From the NCBI GenBank assembly GCA_016713435.1, contig JADJPD010000005.1, positions 360,001-424,000 of the forward strand: a DNA stretch of 64,000 bases, written 5' to 3'. Positions 20,111-30,468 of this stretch are shown here, piece after piece. The notes under the pieces are model-generated. The model saw nothing but the letters and a program-made list of their open reading frames with translations, was not told the DNA's origin and ran no database searches. This DNA comes from Gemmatimonadota bacterium. GTDB taxonomy: Bacteria; Gemmatimonadota; Gemmatimonadetes; Gemmatimonadales; GWC2-71-9. The position numbers and the translations under genes were made by a program. Numbering within the stretch: the stretch's first letter is position 1; every line of letters starts with the position of its first letter.

Positions 20111-23100
20111 ATGCCGCCTGTCCGCCGCCCCTGGTCCCGCCTTGCCCTGAACACCTTCCTGGCCGCCGTCGTGGGCCTGGCGGCGTGCTCCGAGAAGTCC
20201 GAGATCGGTCCGGGCGACATCACCCAGGTACGGGTCTCCCCGGACACGCTGGTGCTGGTCCTCGGGCTCACGGATACCCTGAAGGCGTTCCCGATCGACG
20301 AACGCGGCTCCTTCCTCCCCGACAAGGCGGTGGCCTGGGCCAGCGGCGACGGCAGCGTGGTCACGGTGGATGGCGACGGCCTCGTCACCGGCACCGGCCT
20401 GGGGATGACGATGGTCACCGCCACTGCCGGCAAGGTGACCGGGAGCGCCGTGGTCCAGGTGGTCCCCGCCCCCGCCATCACGGCCTCGAGCACGGCGGTG
20501 CCCCTCACGGCCATCGCCCAGAGCGGGACCAACCCGGGCACCACCGTGGACATCACCAACAGCGGCGGCGCCCAGCTCGACGAGCTCGCCGTGGGCACCA
20601 TCGCCTACGGGGCTGGGGGCACCGGCTGGCTCAGCGCCACGCTCGACCAGGCCACCGCCCCCGCGGTGCTGACCCTGACCGCCTCGGTGACCGGCCTGGC
20701 GATCGGCACCTACACGGCCACCGTCCCCATCACGGAGCCGGACGCCCCCAACTCCCCCTTCGACATTGCGGTGACCTTCACCGTGACGGCCGATGCCCCC
20801 ACCACGATCGCCATTGCGGCCGGCGACGGGCAGAGCGCCGGGGTCAACACCGCCGTGGCCACCGCGCCCGGCGCCCTCGTCACCGACCAGTTCGGCAACC
20901 CGGTGGCCGGCGTGCCCGTCACCTTCGCGGTGACCGGGGGGGGCGGCAGCGTCACCGGCGGCAACGCCGTCACCGGCGCCAACGGCATCGCCAGCGTCAC
21001 CGCGTGGACCCTGGGCACCAGCACCGGGGCCAACACGCTGCAGGCCAGCGCCCCCAACCTGAGCGGCAGCCCGCTCACCTTCACCGCCACCGCCACGGCG
21101 GGCGCGGCCACCCAGATCGCGGTGAACGGGGGGAACGGCCAGAGCGCCACGGTGAACAGCGCCGTCGCCCATCGCGCCGAGCGTCGTGGTGCGTGACGCG
21201 TTCAACAACCCGGTGGCGGGGGTCAGCGTCACCTTTGCCGTGACGGCGGGTGGCGGGAGCGCCACGGGGACGGCGGCCACCAGCGACGCGAGCGGCGTGG
21301 CCACGGTGGGCAGCTGGACCCTGGGACAGACCGCGGGCGCCAACACCCTGACCGCCACGGCAGCCGGGCTCACCGGGTCACCCGTCACCTTCACCGCCAC
21401 GGGCACCGCCGGCGCCGGCACCTCGCTCGCCATCGCGAGCGGCGATGGCCAGACCGCCACCGTCAACACCGCGGTCGCCACCGACCCGGCGGTGATCGTG
21501 CGCGACCAGTTCAACAACCCGGTCCCCGGCGTGGCGATCACCTGGGCCATCATCGCGGGCGGCGGCAGCGTCGCCGTGGGGGGCGGCGCCACGACGGACG
21601 CCGCCGGCACGGCCACCGTCACCAGCTGGACGCTCGGCACCTCGGCGGGCGCCGGCAACAACACCCTGCGCGCCTCCGCCGCCGGCCTCACCGCGGTGAA
21701 CTTCACGGCCACCGCCACCGCCGCCGCGGCCTCGATCCTGGCCAAGAACGCGGGCGACAACCAGGCGGCCACCGCCGGCCAGGCCGTCGGCACGGCGCCG
21801 CGGGTGCTCGTCACCGACCAGTTCGGCAACCCGATCAGCGGGGTGGCCATCACTTTCGCGGTGGCGTCCGGCGGTGGCAGCATCACCGGCGCCAGCCCGG
21901 TCACCAACGCGAGCGGCCTCGCCACCGTGGGCAGCTGGACCCTGGGCACCACGGCCGGCAGCAACACGCTCACGGCCGCGGCGGCCGGCCTCACCACGGT
22001 GACCTTCACCGCGACCGGCAATCCCGGCAATGCCACCGCCTTGGCCCTCGCGGGCGGGAACGGGCAGACGGTCACGGCCGGCGCCGCGCTGGCCACACCG
22101 CTCACGGTGCTCGTCACCGACAACAACGGCAATCCCGTGCAAGGCGTCACGGTCGGCTGGGCCACCACCGGTGGCTCCATGGCGCCGGCCAGCTCGGCGA
22201 CCAACGCCAGCGGCATCGCAAGCACCACCTGGACGCTCGGCCCCACGGCCGGCGCGCAGTCGGCCACGGGTGCGGTGGCCGGCCTCACGGGCAGCCCCGT
22301 CAATTTCAGCGCCACCGCCACCGCCGGGGCGGCCGCCAGCCTCGCCAAGAGCGCGGGCGACAACCAGTCGGCCACGGTCAACACGACGGTGGCCACGAGC
22401 CCGCGGGTGCTGGTGTCGGACCAGTTCGGCAACCCGGTGAGCGGGGTGTCGGTGACGTTCAGCGTCACCGGCGGGGGCGGCAGCCTGACGGGGGGCAGCC
22501 AGGTGACCAACGCCGGCGGCCTCGCCACGGTGGGCAGCTGGACCCTCGGGACCAGCGCCGGCGCCAACACCCTGCAGGCGAGCGTCACGGGCCTGGGCAG
22601 CGTGAGCTTCGCCGCCACGGGCACCGCGGGCGCGGCGACCCAGGTCGCGGTGAACGCCGGCAACGGCCAGAGCGCCACGGTAAACAGCGCGGTGGCCACG
22701 CCGCCGAGCGTCATCGTGCGGGACGCGTTCAGCAACCCGGTGAGCGGCGTGGGGGTGACCTTCGCGGTCACCGGGGGCGGCGGCAGCGCCACCGGACTGA
22801 GCACCACCACCAACGGCAGCGGCGTCGCGACGGTGGGGAGCTGGACGCTCGGCACCATCGCCGGCGCCAACACCCTCACCGCCACCTCGGGGGGCCTGAG
22901 CGGCTCGCCCGTCGGCTTCACGGCCACGGGCACGGCCGGCACCGCCACGACGCTCGCGCTCGTCACCGGCAACGGGCAGAGTGCCACGGTCAACACCGCC
23001 GTGGCCACCGACCCGTCGGTGCGGGTCACCGACGCCTTCGGCAACAACGTGAGCGGGACGACCGTCACATGGAGCCGCACCGGCGGCAACGGCACCTTCG

Positions 23101-23963
23101 TCTGCGCCGCCGTGGGGGCCACGAGCTGCACCCAGTCCACCAACGCCAGCGGCCTGGCGACGCTGGTGTCCTGGACCCTCGGGACCACGGCGGGAACCAA
23201 CTCCCTCACCGCCACCGTGGCCGGCCTCAGCGGAAGCCCGGTGGGCTTCGCCGCCACCGGCACGGCCGGCGCCGTGACGACACTGATCCTCAACTCCACC
23301 AACAACCAGACCACCCGCCCCGGCACCTCGGTGGCCAGCGCCCCGAGTGTCACCGCCACCGATGCCTTCGGCAACCCGGTGAGCGGGGCCACGGTCACCT
23401 TCACCATCTCCAACGCCACGGGACCCGGCACGCTCACCTGCGTGTTCCTCGGCCTCGGCACCAACACCTGCAACCGCACCACCAACGCCTCGGGCGTGGC
23501 GAGCATCTTTGCCTGGGCGCTGAGCACGAGCGGCGTACCCACGCTGGCCTCGCCCACGCTGGGCCGCTACACCAACACGGTGAGCGTCACCTCGGGCAGC
23601 GGCTCCGCCACGGTCACGGCGTTCGCGGCCTGGTCCTACGCCTCGGACGTGACGCCGATCGTCACCACCAGCAACTCGCTCACGGCCAGCGGCGGGAGCT
23701 GCACGGGGTGCCACACCCTCAACTGGGGCACCTACAGCTCGATCACCGGCAACAGCGTGGACGACGTCCCCCTCGGCTGCTCCATCACCAAGATCACGGT
23801 CGCCTTCGACCTGACCAACAGCCTGCTCTACCGCAAGATCCTCGGGACCCAGCCCGCCGGCTGCGGCACCAGCATGCCGCAGCTCGCCGGCAACCCGCTG
23901 CTCACCTCCACCGAGCGGAACATCGTCCGCGACTGGATCCTCAACGGCGTCCCGAACAACTAG
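20111..23963 (+). CDS. Big_1-array lipoprotein with C-terminal cytochrome c domain, shorter paralogue (frameshift at 21168)
   Basis: About 1,283 aa after frame repair. GGAG lies six bases before the ATG. The signal peptide ends in GLAAC. The head is similar to the first paralogue (SEIGPGDITQVRVSPDTLVLVLGL, then an intact sandwich domain with IAQSGTNPGTTVDITNSGG). About nine Big_1 domains follow, several more diverged than in the long paralogue. The same single-haem c-type cytochrome closes the protein: CTGCH at 23700-23714, NSLLYRKILGTQPAGCG, SMPQL and VRDWILNGVPNN. The reading frame breaks in CCC at 21168-21170: removing one C gives VNSAVAIAPSVVVRDAF, which matches the repeat pattern. The N- and C-terminal caps are conserved between paralogues while the stalk length differs almost threefold. 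Confidence 0.85.
20800..23640 (+). repeat. Tandem Big_1 coding repeats (about 9 units)
   Basis: In-frame repeats of about 280-310 bases encoding Ig-like domains. They are less uniform than the array at 11180-19550, and the last two units (LNSTNNQTTRPGTSVAS type) match the last two units of the long array closely. The membrane-distal end next to the cytochrome domain is thus conserved between paralogues. Confidence 0.85.
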
Positions 23964-23987
23964 CCCGGCGCACCGGCCCCTCCCCAA

Positions 23988-24029
23988 GCAGCAAGGGCCG
24001 CCTCCCGGGTGGGAGGCGGCCCTTGCTGC
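23988..24029. terminator. Bidirectional hairpin between convergent genes
   Basis: A perfect 19-bp stem (23988-24006 with 24011-24029) with a 4-base loop, midway between the cytochrome-tipped lipoprotein stop and the stop of the convergent beta-barrel gene. There is no clear T run on either side, so termination may be partly factor-dependent. Confidence 0.75.
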
Positions 24030-24053
24030 GTCCGGAACGGTGGCGCGCGCAAC

Positions 24054-25343
24054 CTAGAAGTTGAACTCGAGCCCGGTGGTCCAGATCACGTTGGGCTGCA
24101 GCCCGCCGCGGAGGAGCGGCACCTGCGCGTTGGTGACGATGGTGGACGCCCCGCTGAACTTGAACTTGAAGCCGATGGAGGCGTTCATGCGGTTGTCGGC
24201 CTTGTCGGGGAGCGGCAGCGGCGTGATGGAGCGGACCGCCGGCGCCACGTAGCTCACCTTGCCCGGCAGGTCGAACTTGCTGTCCCCCACCTGCCATTCG
24301 GAGAGCACGTCGACGGCCAGCGTGGTCCAGTCGTTGAGCGCCTGGTCGAAGCCGGCGTTGGCGATCATCGCGTCGTTGGCCGCATCGTTGTTGCGCGAGA
24401 AGTAGCCGACGTTCAGGTGCGGGTTGAAGGTCCCGAACCGGCTCGACGCAATCAGGAGGCCGCGCCACGACGTCTTGCCCGACCCGAGGAGCTGCTTCTC
24501 GTCCCCGGTGGCCCAGCGGACGTCGCCGAGGAGCGCCAGGCTCAGGCCGTCGCGATCGAGGAGGCGCCACTTCATGCGCGTCGCCATGTCGCCGATGCCG
24601 GTGGCCGAGCCGAAGGTGGCCGTGCTGGCCTGCAGGATCGGGTTGGTGGCGGTGCCGCCGAAGTAGTGGAGGCTGGTCCCGCCGATCTGGAGGATCTGCG
24701 CGGTACTTCGGCCCTTGAGCGAGGTGTTGACCAGCGGCACCGCCACCGACACGTCCATGTTGTCGAACAGGCCGTACGTCATGGTGAACGACGACACCAG
24801 CAGGTCCACGTAGAGCGACATGTTCACCTGCACCAGGTCGTTCTCGTAGGGCAGGTCCCCGAGGCCGGGGTTGCCGACGTCCTCGTGGGTGAAGTTGAGG
24901 GTCATGTTGTCGATCGGCACCCCGCGCAGCGTCTTGAAGCGGATGCCGGAGATGTTGGCCCCCATGAGGAACCGCCCGCGGCCGAGCGTCTGCGCGCGCT
25001 CGCCGAACACCGGGCCGAGCGAGCTCGAGGTCTTCACCGGCAGGCCGCCCACGAACTTGACCGTGAGGCCGCCGCTCGTCCCGCTGATCGGGAAGTTCGA
25101 GGCGTTGAGCGCGATGGCGTCGTTCAGGAAGCCCTGGATCGTGCCGGCGCCGTTGGTCACGGAGGGGATGAAGTGGTTGCCGTGGATGTTCCCCGCCTGG
25201 CCGTCCAGGTCGAGGCAGAGCGGCTGGCCGCAGACGCCGAAGGTGAGCAGTTCGGCGATCTTCTCGCGCATGTCGTTCTGGGCATGAACCGCGGGTACCG
25301 CCAGGCACAGGAGCAGGCTGGCGAGGACGCCGGAACGCCGCAT
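24054..25343 (-). CDS. Outer-membrane beta-barrel protein
   Basis: 429 aa; ATG preceded by GGAGG with good spacing. A signal peptide (LASLLLCLAVPAVHAQ) is followed by a short N-terminal region with a cysteine pair (GVCGQPLCLDLDGQ). The rest alternates amphipathic strands such as LSLALLGDVRWATGDE and FNPHLNVGYFSRNN, and ends in LEFNF: a terminal Phe with alternating hydrophobics, the usual signal for beta-barrel assembly. The layout recalls the MetA-like 'putative transporter' barrels, but the substrate is unknown. The gene converges on the second cytochrome-tipped lipoprotein, so co-function at the outer membrane is possible but is only an inference from position. Confidence 0.8.
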   Translation of the reverse strand: MRRSGVLASLLLCLAVPAVHAQNDMREKIAELLTFGVCGQPLCLDLDGQAGNIHGNHFIPSVTNGAGTIQGFLNDAIALNASNFPISGTSGGLTVKFVGGLPVKTSSSLGPVFGERAQTLGRGRFLMGANISGIRFKTLRGVPIDNMTLNFTHEDVGNPGLGDLPYENDLVQVNMSLYVDLLVSSFTMTYGLFDNMDVSVAVPLVNTSLKGRSTAQILQIGGTSLHYFGGTATNPILQASTATFGSATGIGDMATRMKWRLLDRDGLSLALLGDVRWATGDEKQLLGSGKTSWRGLLIASSRFGTFNPHLNVGYFSRNNDAANDAMIANAGFDQALNDWTTLAVDVLSEWQVGDSKFDLPGKVSYVAPAVRSITPLPLPDKADNRMNASIGFKFKFSGASTIVTNAQVPLLRGGLQPNVIWTTGLEFNF

Positions 25344-25406
25344 CGGTCCTCCAGAGAGGGGGCCAGGTTGTGGGGGAAGCGCCGCGCGGGGACGCGGATC
25401 TTCATG

Positions 25407-25412
25407 AATCTA
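25407..25412 (-). promoter_or_regulatory. Candidate -10 box of the beta-barrel gene
   Basis: TAGATT on the minus strand, 64 bases upstream of the ATG at 25343. The -35 match (TTTCGG at the right distance) is weak. Confidence 0.3.
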
Positions 25413-25456
25413 CGGTGAAGGGGCCCCGGCCGAAACCCGTCGGGGCCGCCGGGGAG

Positions 25457-27690
25457 CTACTCGAGGGTGGTGATCCGCCAGCCGGCGCCGCCCTTGTCGA
25501 GGCTGGCGCGCCGGGGGCCGGGGACGTCCTGGGTCTTCCCGCCCTTCCGCATCACCGACGCCCCGGAGAGCGTCACCTTGGCCGTGGTGCCCCCGGGTGA
25601 CCAGTCGATGCTGACGATGCGCCACTTGGACGTCTCGAGGGTGTACCCCTCCTTCCACATGGCCTTGAACGCGTCCTGGTTGGCCTTGGGCAGGTTGGGG
25701 TAGTACCGCAGCATGTCGCCGAGGTCGCTGGCGGCGGTGGCGCGGGCGTAGTTGAGGAAGGCCACCTCGATGGCATCGTGCTCGTCCACCGCGGCCGGCT
25801 GCGTCGCCGCCGCGGGCGCCGGGGGCGGCACCACCGGCGCAGGCACGGTGGGGCCCGGGTCCGCCTGATGGGAGGGCTGGCCGTTGGCGGGCCGGGTTTC
25901 CGTGGCTTCCTGCTGCAGCACCGGCCCGGGCTGGGCGTGCAGGCGCGGGTCGGGGCGGCGGCGGCCTGCTGCCGGGACCGCGCAAACTGCTCCGCGGAGG
26001 CGTACGACGCCGCCGCATCCTTCATGTCGCGCAGGCCATCGCTGTACTGCTGCCGGTCGCCGTGCCGCGTGCCCTCGCTCCGCTGCCGGTCTCCGAGCGA
26101 CAGCTCCGCGCTGGTGGCACCGGCCGCCACGGCCTTCTGCCGGGCGGTGCTCGCGTCGCTCGAGGCCCGGGTGAAGTCGCGCTTCTGCTGGGCCACGACC
26201 GCCGGGTTCGGCGCCGAGGTGACGGGCGCCGGCGGGGTCTGGTCCACGGTCGGGGCGGTGTCGGCGGGGACAGTCTCGGCCTTGGTGGTGGCCGGCGCAG
26301 GCTCCGGGGTGGCGGGCGTGGACTCCACGGCGGGCGGGGTCACCGCCATCGCCGGCGTCGAGTCCGCCGCGGGCGGGGTGGCGCTCGCCTTCCCCTTCCA
26401 GGGCTGCAGCACCCCCAGCGCCGCGATGACGCCCACGACCGCCACGCCCCCCACGATGAGCCCGGTCTTGCTCTTGGGCTCGGGCGCGCGGCCCACCACC
26501 GGCCCGCCAGCCCGCGCCGGCCGGGGGGGCGGCGCGGCCACCTGGGTCTTGGCCGCCGCCCCCGCCGGCGCCGCCTTGGTCCGCTTGGTGAGCGGGGTCG
26601 GCGAGATGGGGGTGCTCAGGCGCTTGAGGAGCTTGGTGTTCTCGCTCTTCTGGGCCAGCGTCATGAGCTGGCTGCGCATGGCATCGTCGGACTTGGCGGG
26701 CGCCTCGCCGATGGCCTCCACCGCAGCTTCCATGGAGGGGAAGCGCTTGGCCGGGTCCTTCTCCAGCATGCGCATCACGGCGGCGACCATCTCCGGCGGG
26801 CAGTCCGGCCGGGCCGCCAGGATGTCCGGCGGCGGGTCGTTGAAGTGGCCGTACATGATGGCCATCATCGAGCCGCCGCTGAACGGCGGCCGGCCCGTGA
26901 TCATCTCGTACGCCACCACGCCCAGCGAATACTGGTCCGAGGCGCCCGTGACGTCCTGCGCCATGCACTGCTCGGGGCTCATGTAGGTGGGGGTCCCCAC
27001 CGTCATGCCCGTCATCGTCAGGCCTTCCGCCTGCGACACCTTGGCGATGCCGAAGTCGGTGATCACCGACCAGCCCTCGTCGTCGATCATGACGTTGGCC
27101 GGCTTGATGTCGCGGTGGATGATGCCCCGCCGGTGCGCGTAGCCGAAGCCGCCGCCCACCTGGTTCAGGATCATCTGGATCATCGGGATCGGGAGCGGGC
27201 CCAGCTCCTTGATCACCGAATCCAGCGGCCGCCCCGAGATGAACTTCATCACGAAGTAGAGCAGCCGGTCGGTCTCGCGCACGGCGTAGACCGGGATGAT
27301 GTTGGGATGCGAAAGGGAGGCCGCCGTCCGGGCCTCCCGCTTGAACCGCTCGATCATCCCGTCGCCGCTGACGAGCGCCGGGCTCATGACCTTGATGGCG
27401 ACCTTCCGGTCCAGCGCGATCTCGTGGCCGAGATACACCGCCGCCATGCCGCCCCGGCCGAGCTCCCCGAGGATCTCGTACTCTCCGAGCGTGGCCTCCC
27501 GCAGCAGTTCCTGCTGCTCGGCCCACATCCCGTCCTGCCCGCCCCGCGGCGGCTCGACCTTGATCTGCTCGGTGGCCAGCGACGCCTGGGCGCCGGAAAC
27601 GTCGTTCCCGCAGGTGGCGCAAAAGTGCGCACCTGCGGCAACCGCGCTGCCGCAGCGCGTGCAGAACGACGGGGCAATCGGGGTGGTCAC
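25457..27690 (-). CDS. Membrane-anchored Ser/Thr protein kinase with zinc ribbon and NTF2-like tail (frameshift at 25952)
   Basis: About 744 aa after repair; GTG 27690 chosen because the zinc ribbon (FCTRCGSAVAAGAHFCATCG) starts just after it. The Hanks-type kinase domain follows: GELGRGGMAAVYL P-loop, VAIKVM lysine, IHRDIKPANVM catalytic loop, ITDFGIAK and GTPTYMSPEQ, so it should be active. A linker rich in Lys/Pro/Ala leads to one membrane helix (GLIVGGVAVVGVIAALGVL, about residue 410) and then a Pro/Thr/Ala-rich external part. The C-terminal domain (IEVAFLNYARATAASDLGD...) looks NTF2/SnoaL-like. The frame breaks at the plus-strand GGGG 25952-25955: one extra G restores AAPDPRLHAQPGPVLQQ. 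The neighbouring kinase at 27767 is a paralogue. PknB-type topology suggests sensing outside the cytoplasmic membrane. Confidence 0.87.
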
Positions 27691-27739
27691 GATCCGCAGT
27701 CCTGTCGGGCCATGAGGATGAGATGAATTCCGACCTAAG

Positions 27740-27745
27740 ATAATA
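27740..27745 (-). promoter_or_regulatory. Candidate -10 box of the kinase gene at 25457
   Basis: TATTAT on the minus strand, 50 bases before the GTG start at 27690, in the only AT-rich stretch of this gap. No good -35 hexamer is seen at 17 bases. Confidence 0.4.
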
Positions 27746-27766
27746 CGCAGGCCGGAGTTTAGCCTC

Positions 27767-30172
27767 TCACCCCAGCCGGGCCCTCGGCCCCGAAGTGGCG
27801 CTCGGCGGTCGGATTTCCACCGGCACCGTGGCCCGCCGCCCGCCGACCGTGGCCGCCACTCGCACCAATCCGAAACGGTGCCCGGTGACGACCCCCTGCC
27901 CATTCACGCTCGCGATCGTGGGATCGCTGGACTGCCACTCCACCGGGATGCCGGTCAGGACCGCACCCCGCCCGCCGAGGACGATGGCCCGGAGCGGAGC
28001 CGACTCCCCGACCCGGACGGAGAGCGAGGCCGGGTCGAGCCGGAGGGATGTCACTTGCGCTGGGGTGATACGGAGCTCCAGCCAAGCAAGACCCGCGCCC
28101 ATCGAGGCGTTGATCCGGGCCACCCCGGGATGCACCCCTCGGACCGTTCCATCTGGTTCCACCACAACGACTTCCGGGTTGCTCGACGACCAGGTCACGA
28201 CCCGCCCGGTCAGCCCGGCCCCCAGGCGGTCAACGGCGAAGGCTGCGAGCCGGGCCGTTTCGCCAGCCCCAAGGGCGGAAAGCCGGGGCTGGATCCGGAT
28301 TTCGGCGACGTCCACCCGGGTGCAGACGTAGTTGGCCAGCCGTTCCGCCCCCCCGACCCGCGCCCGAATGGTGCCGTTCCCGGGACGGAGGGCGGTCAGC
28401 TCACCTTCGCTGGTAATGCGCAGGATCTCGGGGGCGAACGACTCCCAGACGGCTGCCGCCGCCGAGAGCTCGCCGGCGCTGCTCTTCCAGTAGGCCCCGA
28501 GGCGGACCACCTGCCCCACCGACAGCGCCCCCTCGCCGGGCAGCACCACGAGCTGGCCCTCGGCGGCGCGCACCTCGACCGCCGCCTGGGACTGCTGTCC
28601 CTCACAGCTCACCTGGATGCGGGCCGTGCCCTCCCGAAGGGCGGTGACGGCGCCAGTGGCGCTGACCGTCGCCACGACGGGGTCGAGGCTCTCCCAGCGG
28701 ATCACCCGGCCGGGGAGGACGCTGCCCGCCTGGTCGAGGGCGACCGCCTGCAGCGTCTGCCGCGCCCCGATCTGCAGCCGGTCGTGCGAACTGCTCAGCC
28801 GTACCCGGGCCACCGGCACCGGCGCCACCCGCACCTGGACGGAGCCGGACACGGCGCCCGCGCGGGCACTCACCTCCACCGCTCCCTCGGAAAGCGCCGT
28901 CACCACGCCGGCCGGCGACACGATGGCCACCAGCGGGTTGCTGCTCTCCCATTGCACCGGCACCGCCACCGGCAGGCCGCTGGCATCGCGCGGGGTAGCG
29001 CGGAGCTGGGCCCCGGTGCCGGCACTGAGCGCCACGCCGTTGGGCTCGATGCCGACGCTCAGGATCGCCACCGCCGCCTCCGCCGATGCCCGCCCACCGG
29101 GCGCCGCCACCACCCGGGAGGCGGGGAACGGGCTTACCGGGACGCTTCGGGCGGAAAAGACCGGGGCGTCTCCAGACGCGGCGAGCTCGCGGAGCGCCTG
29201 ACGCACCGCGGGCTGGTGGGCGGTCTGGCCGTCGCTGCCGGCCTCGATGGCGTCGTGCAGGGAGTGCCAGCGTTCCTCCGGGCTCTTGGCCAGCATCCGC
29301 TCCACCGCCGCGGCGAGCGGCCGCGGGCAGTCCGGCCGCAGGGTCAGGATCGGGGGCGGCGCTTCCTGCACGTGCGACAGCAGCACCGGCACCACTTCCT
29401 CGTGCACGAACGGGGGCCGTCCGGTCAGCAGCTCGAACGCCACGCAGCCGAGGGCGTACTGGTCGGACGCCCCCGTGATGGGGCGGCCGGAGCACTGCTC
29501 CGGGCTCATGTAGGTGGGAGTCCCGACGGCGGTGCCGGTCTGGGTCAGCCGCCCGCCCTGCGCCACCTTGGCGATCCCGAAGTCGGCGACGATCGGGGTG
29601 CCGTCCTCGTCGAGCATGATGTTGGCGGGCTTGATGTCGCGATGGATCACCCCGCGCTCGTGCGCGTGAGAGAGCGCGTCGCCCACGTGCGCCAGGACGG
29701 CCTGGACCACCGGCACCGGCAACGGCCCGTGCCCGGCCACGAGCCGGTCGAGGGCGCGGCCGGCGACGAACTTCATGACGAAGTACCGCAGGTCGCCGGT
29801 CGTCCGGACGGCGTAGATGGGGATGATGTTGGGGTGGCTGAGCTGGGCGGCGGTGCGGGCCTCGAGCAGGAAGCGCTCCGCCATGGCCCCGGTGACGTCG
29901 AGGCCGGGGATCATGACCTTGATGGCCACCCGCCGGCCGAGCGAGAGGTCCTCGGCCAGGAACACGGCCGCCATCCCGCCGCGGCCCAGCTCGCCCAGCA
30001 CCTGGTATTCGCCGATGGTGGCCTGGGCCAGCTGGTCCTCGAGCGCGTCGGCCAGGGCCACGGGGCGACCCACCGAGCCGGTGCCGAGCGGGGCCCCGCA
30101 CTGCTGGCAGAAGCGCCCGCCGACGGGCGCGGGCAGGCCGCACTGGCCGCAGAAGCCGGCAGTCAGGTTCAC
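27767..30172 (-). CDS. Ser/Thr protein kinase fused to five Big_2 Ig-like repeats, no visible membrane helix
   Basis: 801 aa from GTG 30172, preceded by GGAGG four bases away; a longer ATG start at 30202 lacks a good site. An N-terminal zinc ribbon (FCGQCGLPAPVGGRFCQQCG) leads to a complete Hanks kinase domain (about residues 52-310) with GELGRGGMAAVFL, VAIKVM, VIHRDIKPANIM, VADFGIAK and GTPTYMSPEQ. After a short linker come five Big_2-like Ig repeats (about 370-795), recognisable by SSNPLVAIVSPAGVVTALSEG-type endings. I see no hydrophobic stretch long enough for a membrane helix between kinase and Ig repeats, unlike the neighbouring paralogue. The Ig part would then stay in the cytoplasm with the kinase, which is unusual. 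Ligand and targets are unknown. Confidence 0.87.
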   Translation of the reverse strand: MNLTAGFCGQCGLPAPVGGRFCQQCGAPLGTGSVGRPVALADALEDQLAQATIGEYQVLGELGRGGMAAVFLAEDLSLGRRVAIKVMIPGLDVTGAMAERFLLEARTAAQLSHPNIIPIYAVRTTGDLRYFVMKFVAGRALDRLVAGHGPLPVPVVQAVLAHVGDALSHAHERGVIHRDIKPANIMLDEDGTPIVADFGIAKVAQGGRLTQTGTAVGTPTYMSPEQCSGRPITGASDQYALGCVAFELLTGRPPFVHEEVVPVLLSHVQEAPPPILTLRPDCPRPLAAAVERMLAKSPEERWHSLHDAIEAGSDGQTAHQPAVRQALRELAASGDAPVFSARSVPVSPFPASRVVAAPGGRASAEAAVAILSVGIEPNGVALSAGTGAQLRATPRDASGLPVAVPVQWESSNPLVAIVSPAGVVTALSEGAVEVSARAGAVSGSVQVRVAPVPVARVRLSSSHDRLQIGARQTLQAVALDQAGSVLPGRVIRWESLDPVVATVSATGAVTALREGTARIQVSCEGQQSQAAVEVRAAEGQLVVLPGEGALSVGQVVRLGAYWKSSAGELSAAAAVWESFAPEILRITSEGELTALRPGNGTIRARVGGAERLANYVCTRVDVAEIRIQPRLSALGAGETARLAAFAVDRLGAGLTGRVVTWSSSNPEVVVVEPDGTVRGVHPGVARINASMGAGLAWLELRITPAQVTSLRLDPASLSVRVGESAPLRAIVLGGRGAVLTGIPVEWQSSDPTIASVNGQGVVTGHRFGLVRVAATVGGRRATVPVEIRPPSATSGPRARLG

Positions 30173-30263
30173 GGGACCTCCGCCCGGGGCGCAATCCGGC
30201 ACGACACACTCGGCATGGCCCTGAGTATCGGCGGGCCGGGCGCGAGGCTGAGCCCCGCGGCGC

Positions 30264-30293
30264 TTGCCGGGGCCTGCGCGGGGTGGGTAGCTT
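30264..30293 (+). promoter_or_regulatory. Candidate promoter of tRNA-Ser(UGA)
   Basis: TTGCCG (30264-30269), an 18-base spacer and TAGCTT (30288-30293), ending 10 bases before the mature tRNA 5' end. Confidence 0.45.
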
Positions 30294-30303
30294 CGCCCCC
30301 CAA

Positions 30304-30390
30304 GGCGTGGTGGCCGAGCGGTTTAAGGCAGCGGTCTTGAAAACCGCCGAACGGGCAACCGTTCCGTGAGTTCGAATCTCACCCACGCCG
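30304..30390 (+). tRNA. tRNA-Ser (anticodon UGA)
   Basis: 87 bases. Acceptor stem 7 bp (30304-30310 with 30383-30389), discriminator G30390, D-arm with GTTTAAGGC, anticodon stem-loop with loop CTTGAAA giving UGA, a long variable arm of the class II type (about 30348-30365) and T-arm GTGAG-TTCGAAT-CTCAC. The CCA end is not encoded. The long variable arm and anticodon together make serine certain. Confidence 0.95.
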
Positions 30391-30410
30391 CTTCCCCGCC
30401 CCGGAGTGCC

Positions 30411-30439
30411 GAAGGGGACCCCAGCCCGGGGTCCCCTTC
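30411..30439. terminator. Hairpin between tRNA-Ser and the convergent TolC-type gene
   Basis: A 12-bp perfect stem (30411-30422 with 30428-30439) and a 5-base loop between converging transcripts. No T run follows on either strand. Confidence 0.65.
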
Positions 30440-30468
30440 GTGACGTTCCGGCCCAGCGCGCCGTCGCG

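Noticed and set aside
11180..23640. CRISPR array
   Set aside because: The repeats are about 290 bases long, in frame and code for Ig domains; no short repeats with unique spacers are seen anywhere in the window.
24009..30340. Long plus-strand frames opposite the beta-barrel and kinase genes (up to 820 aa)
   Set aside because: They lack family features and are exact shadows of genes with clear kinase or barrel motifs on the minus strand.
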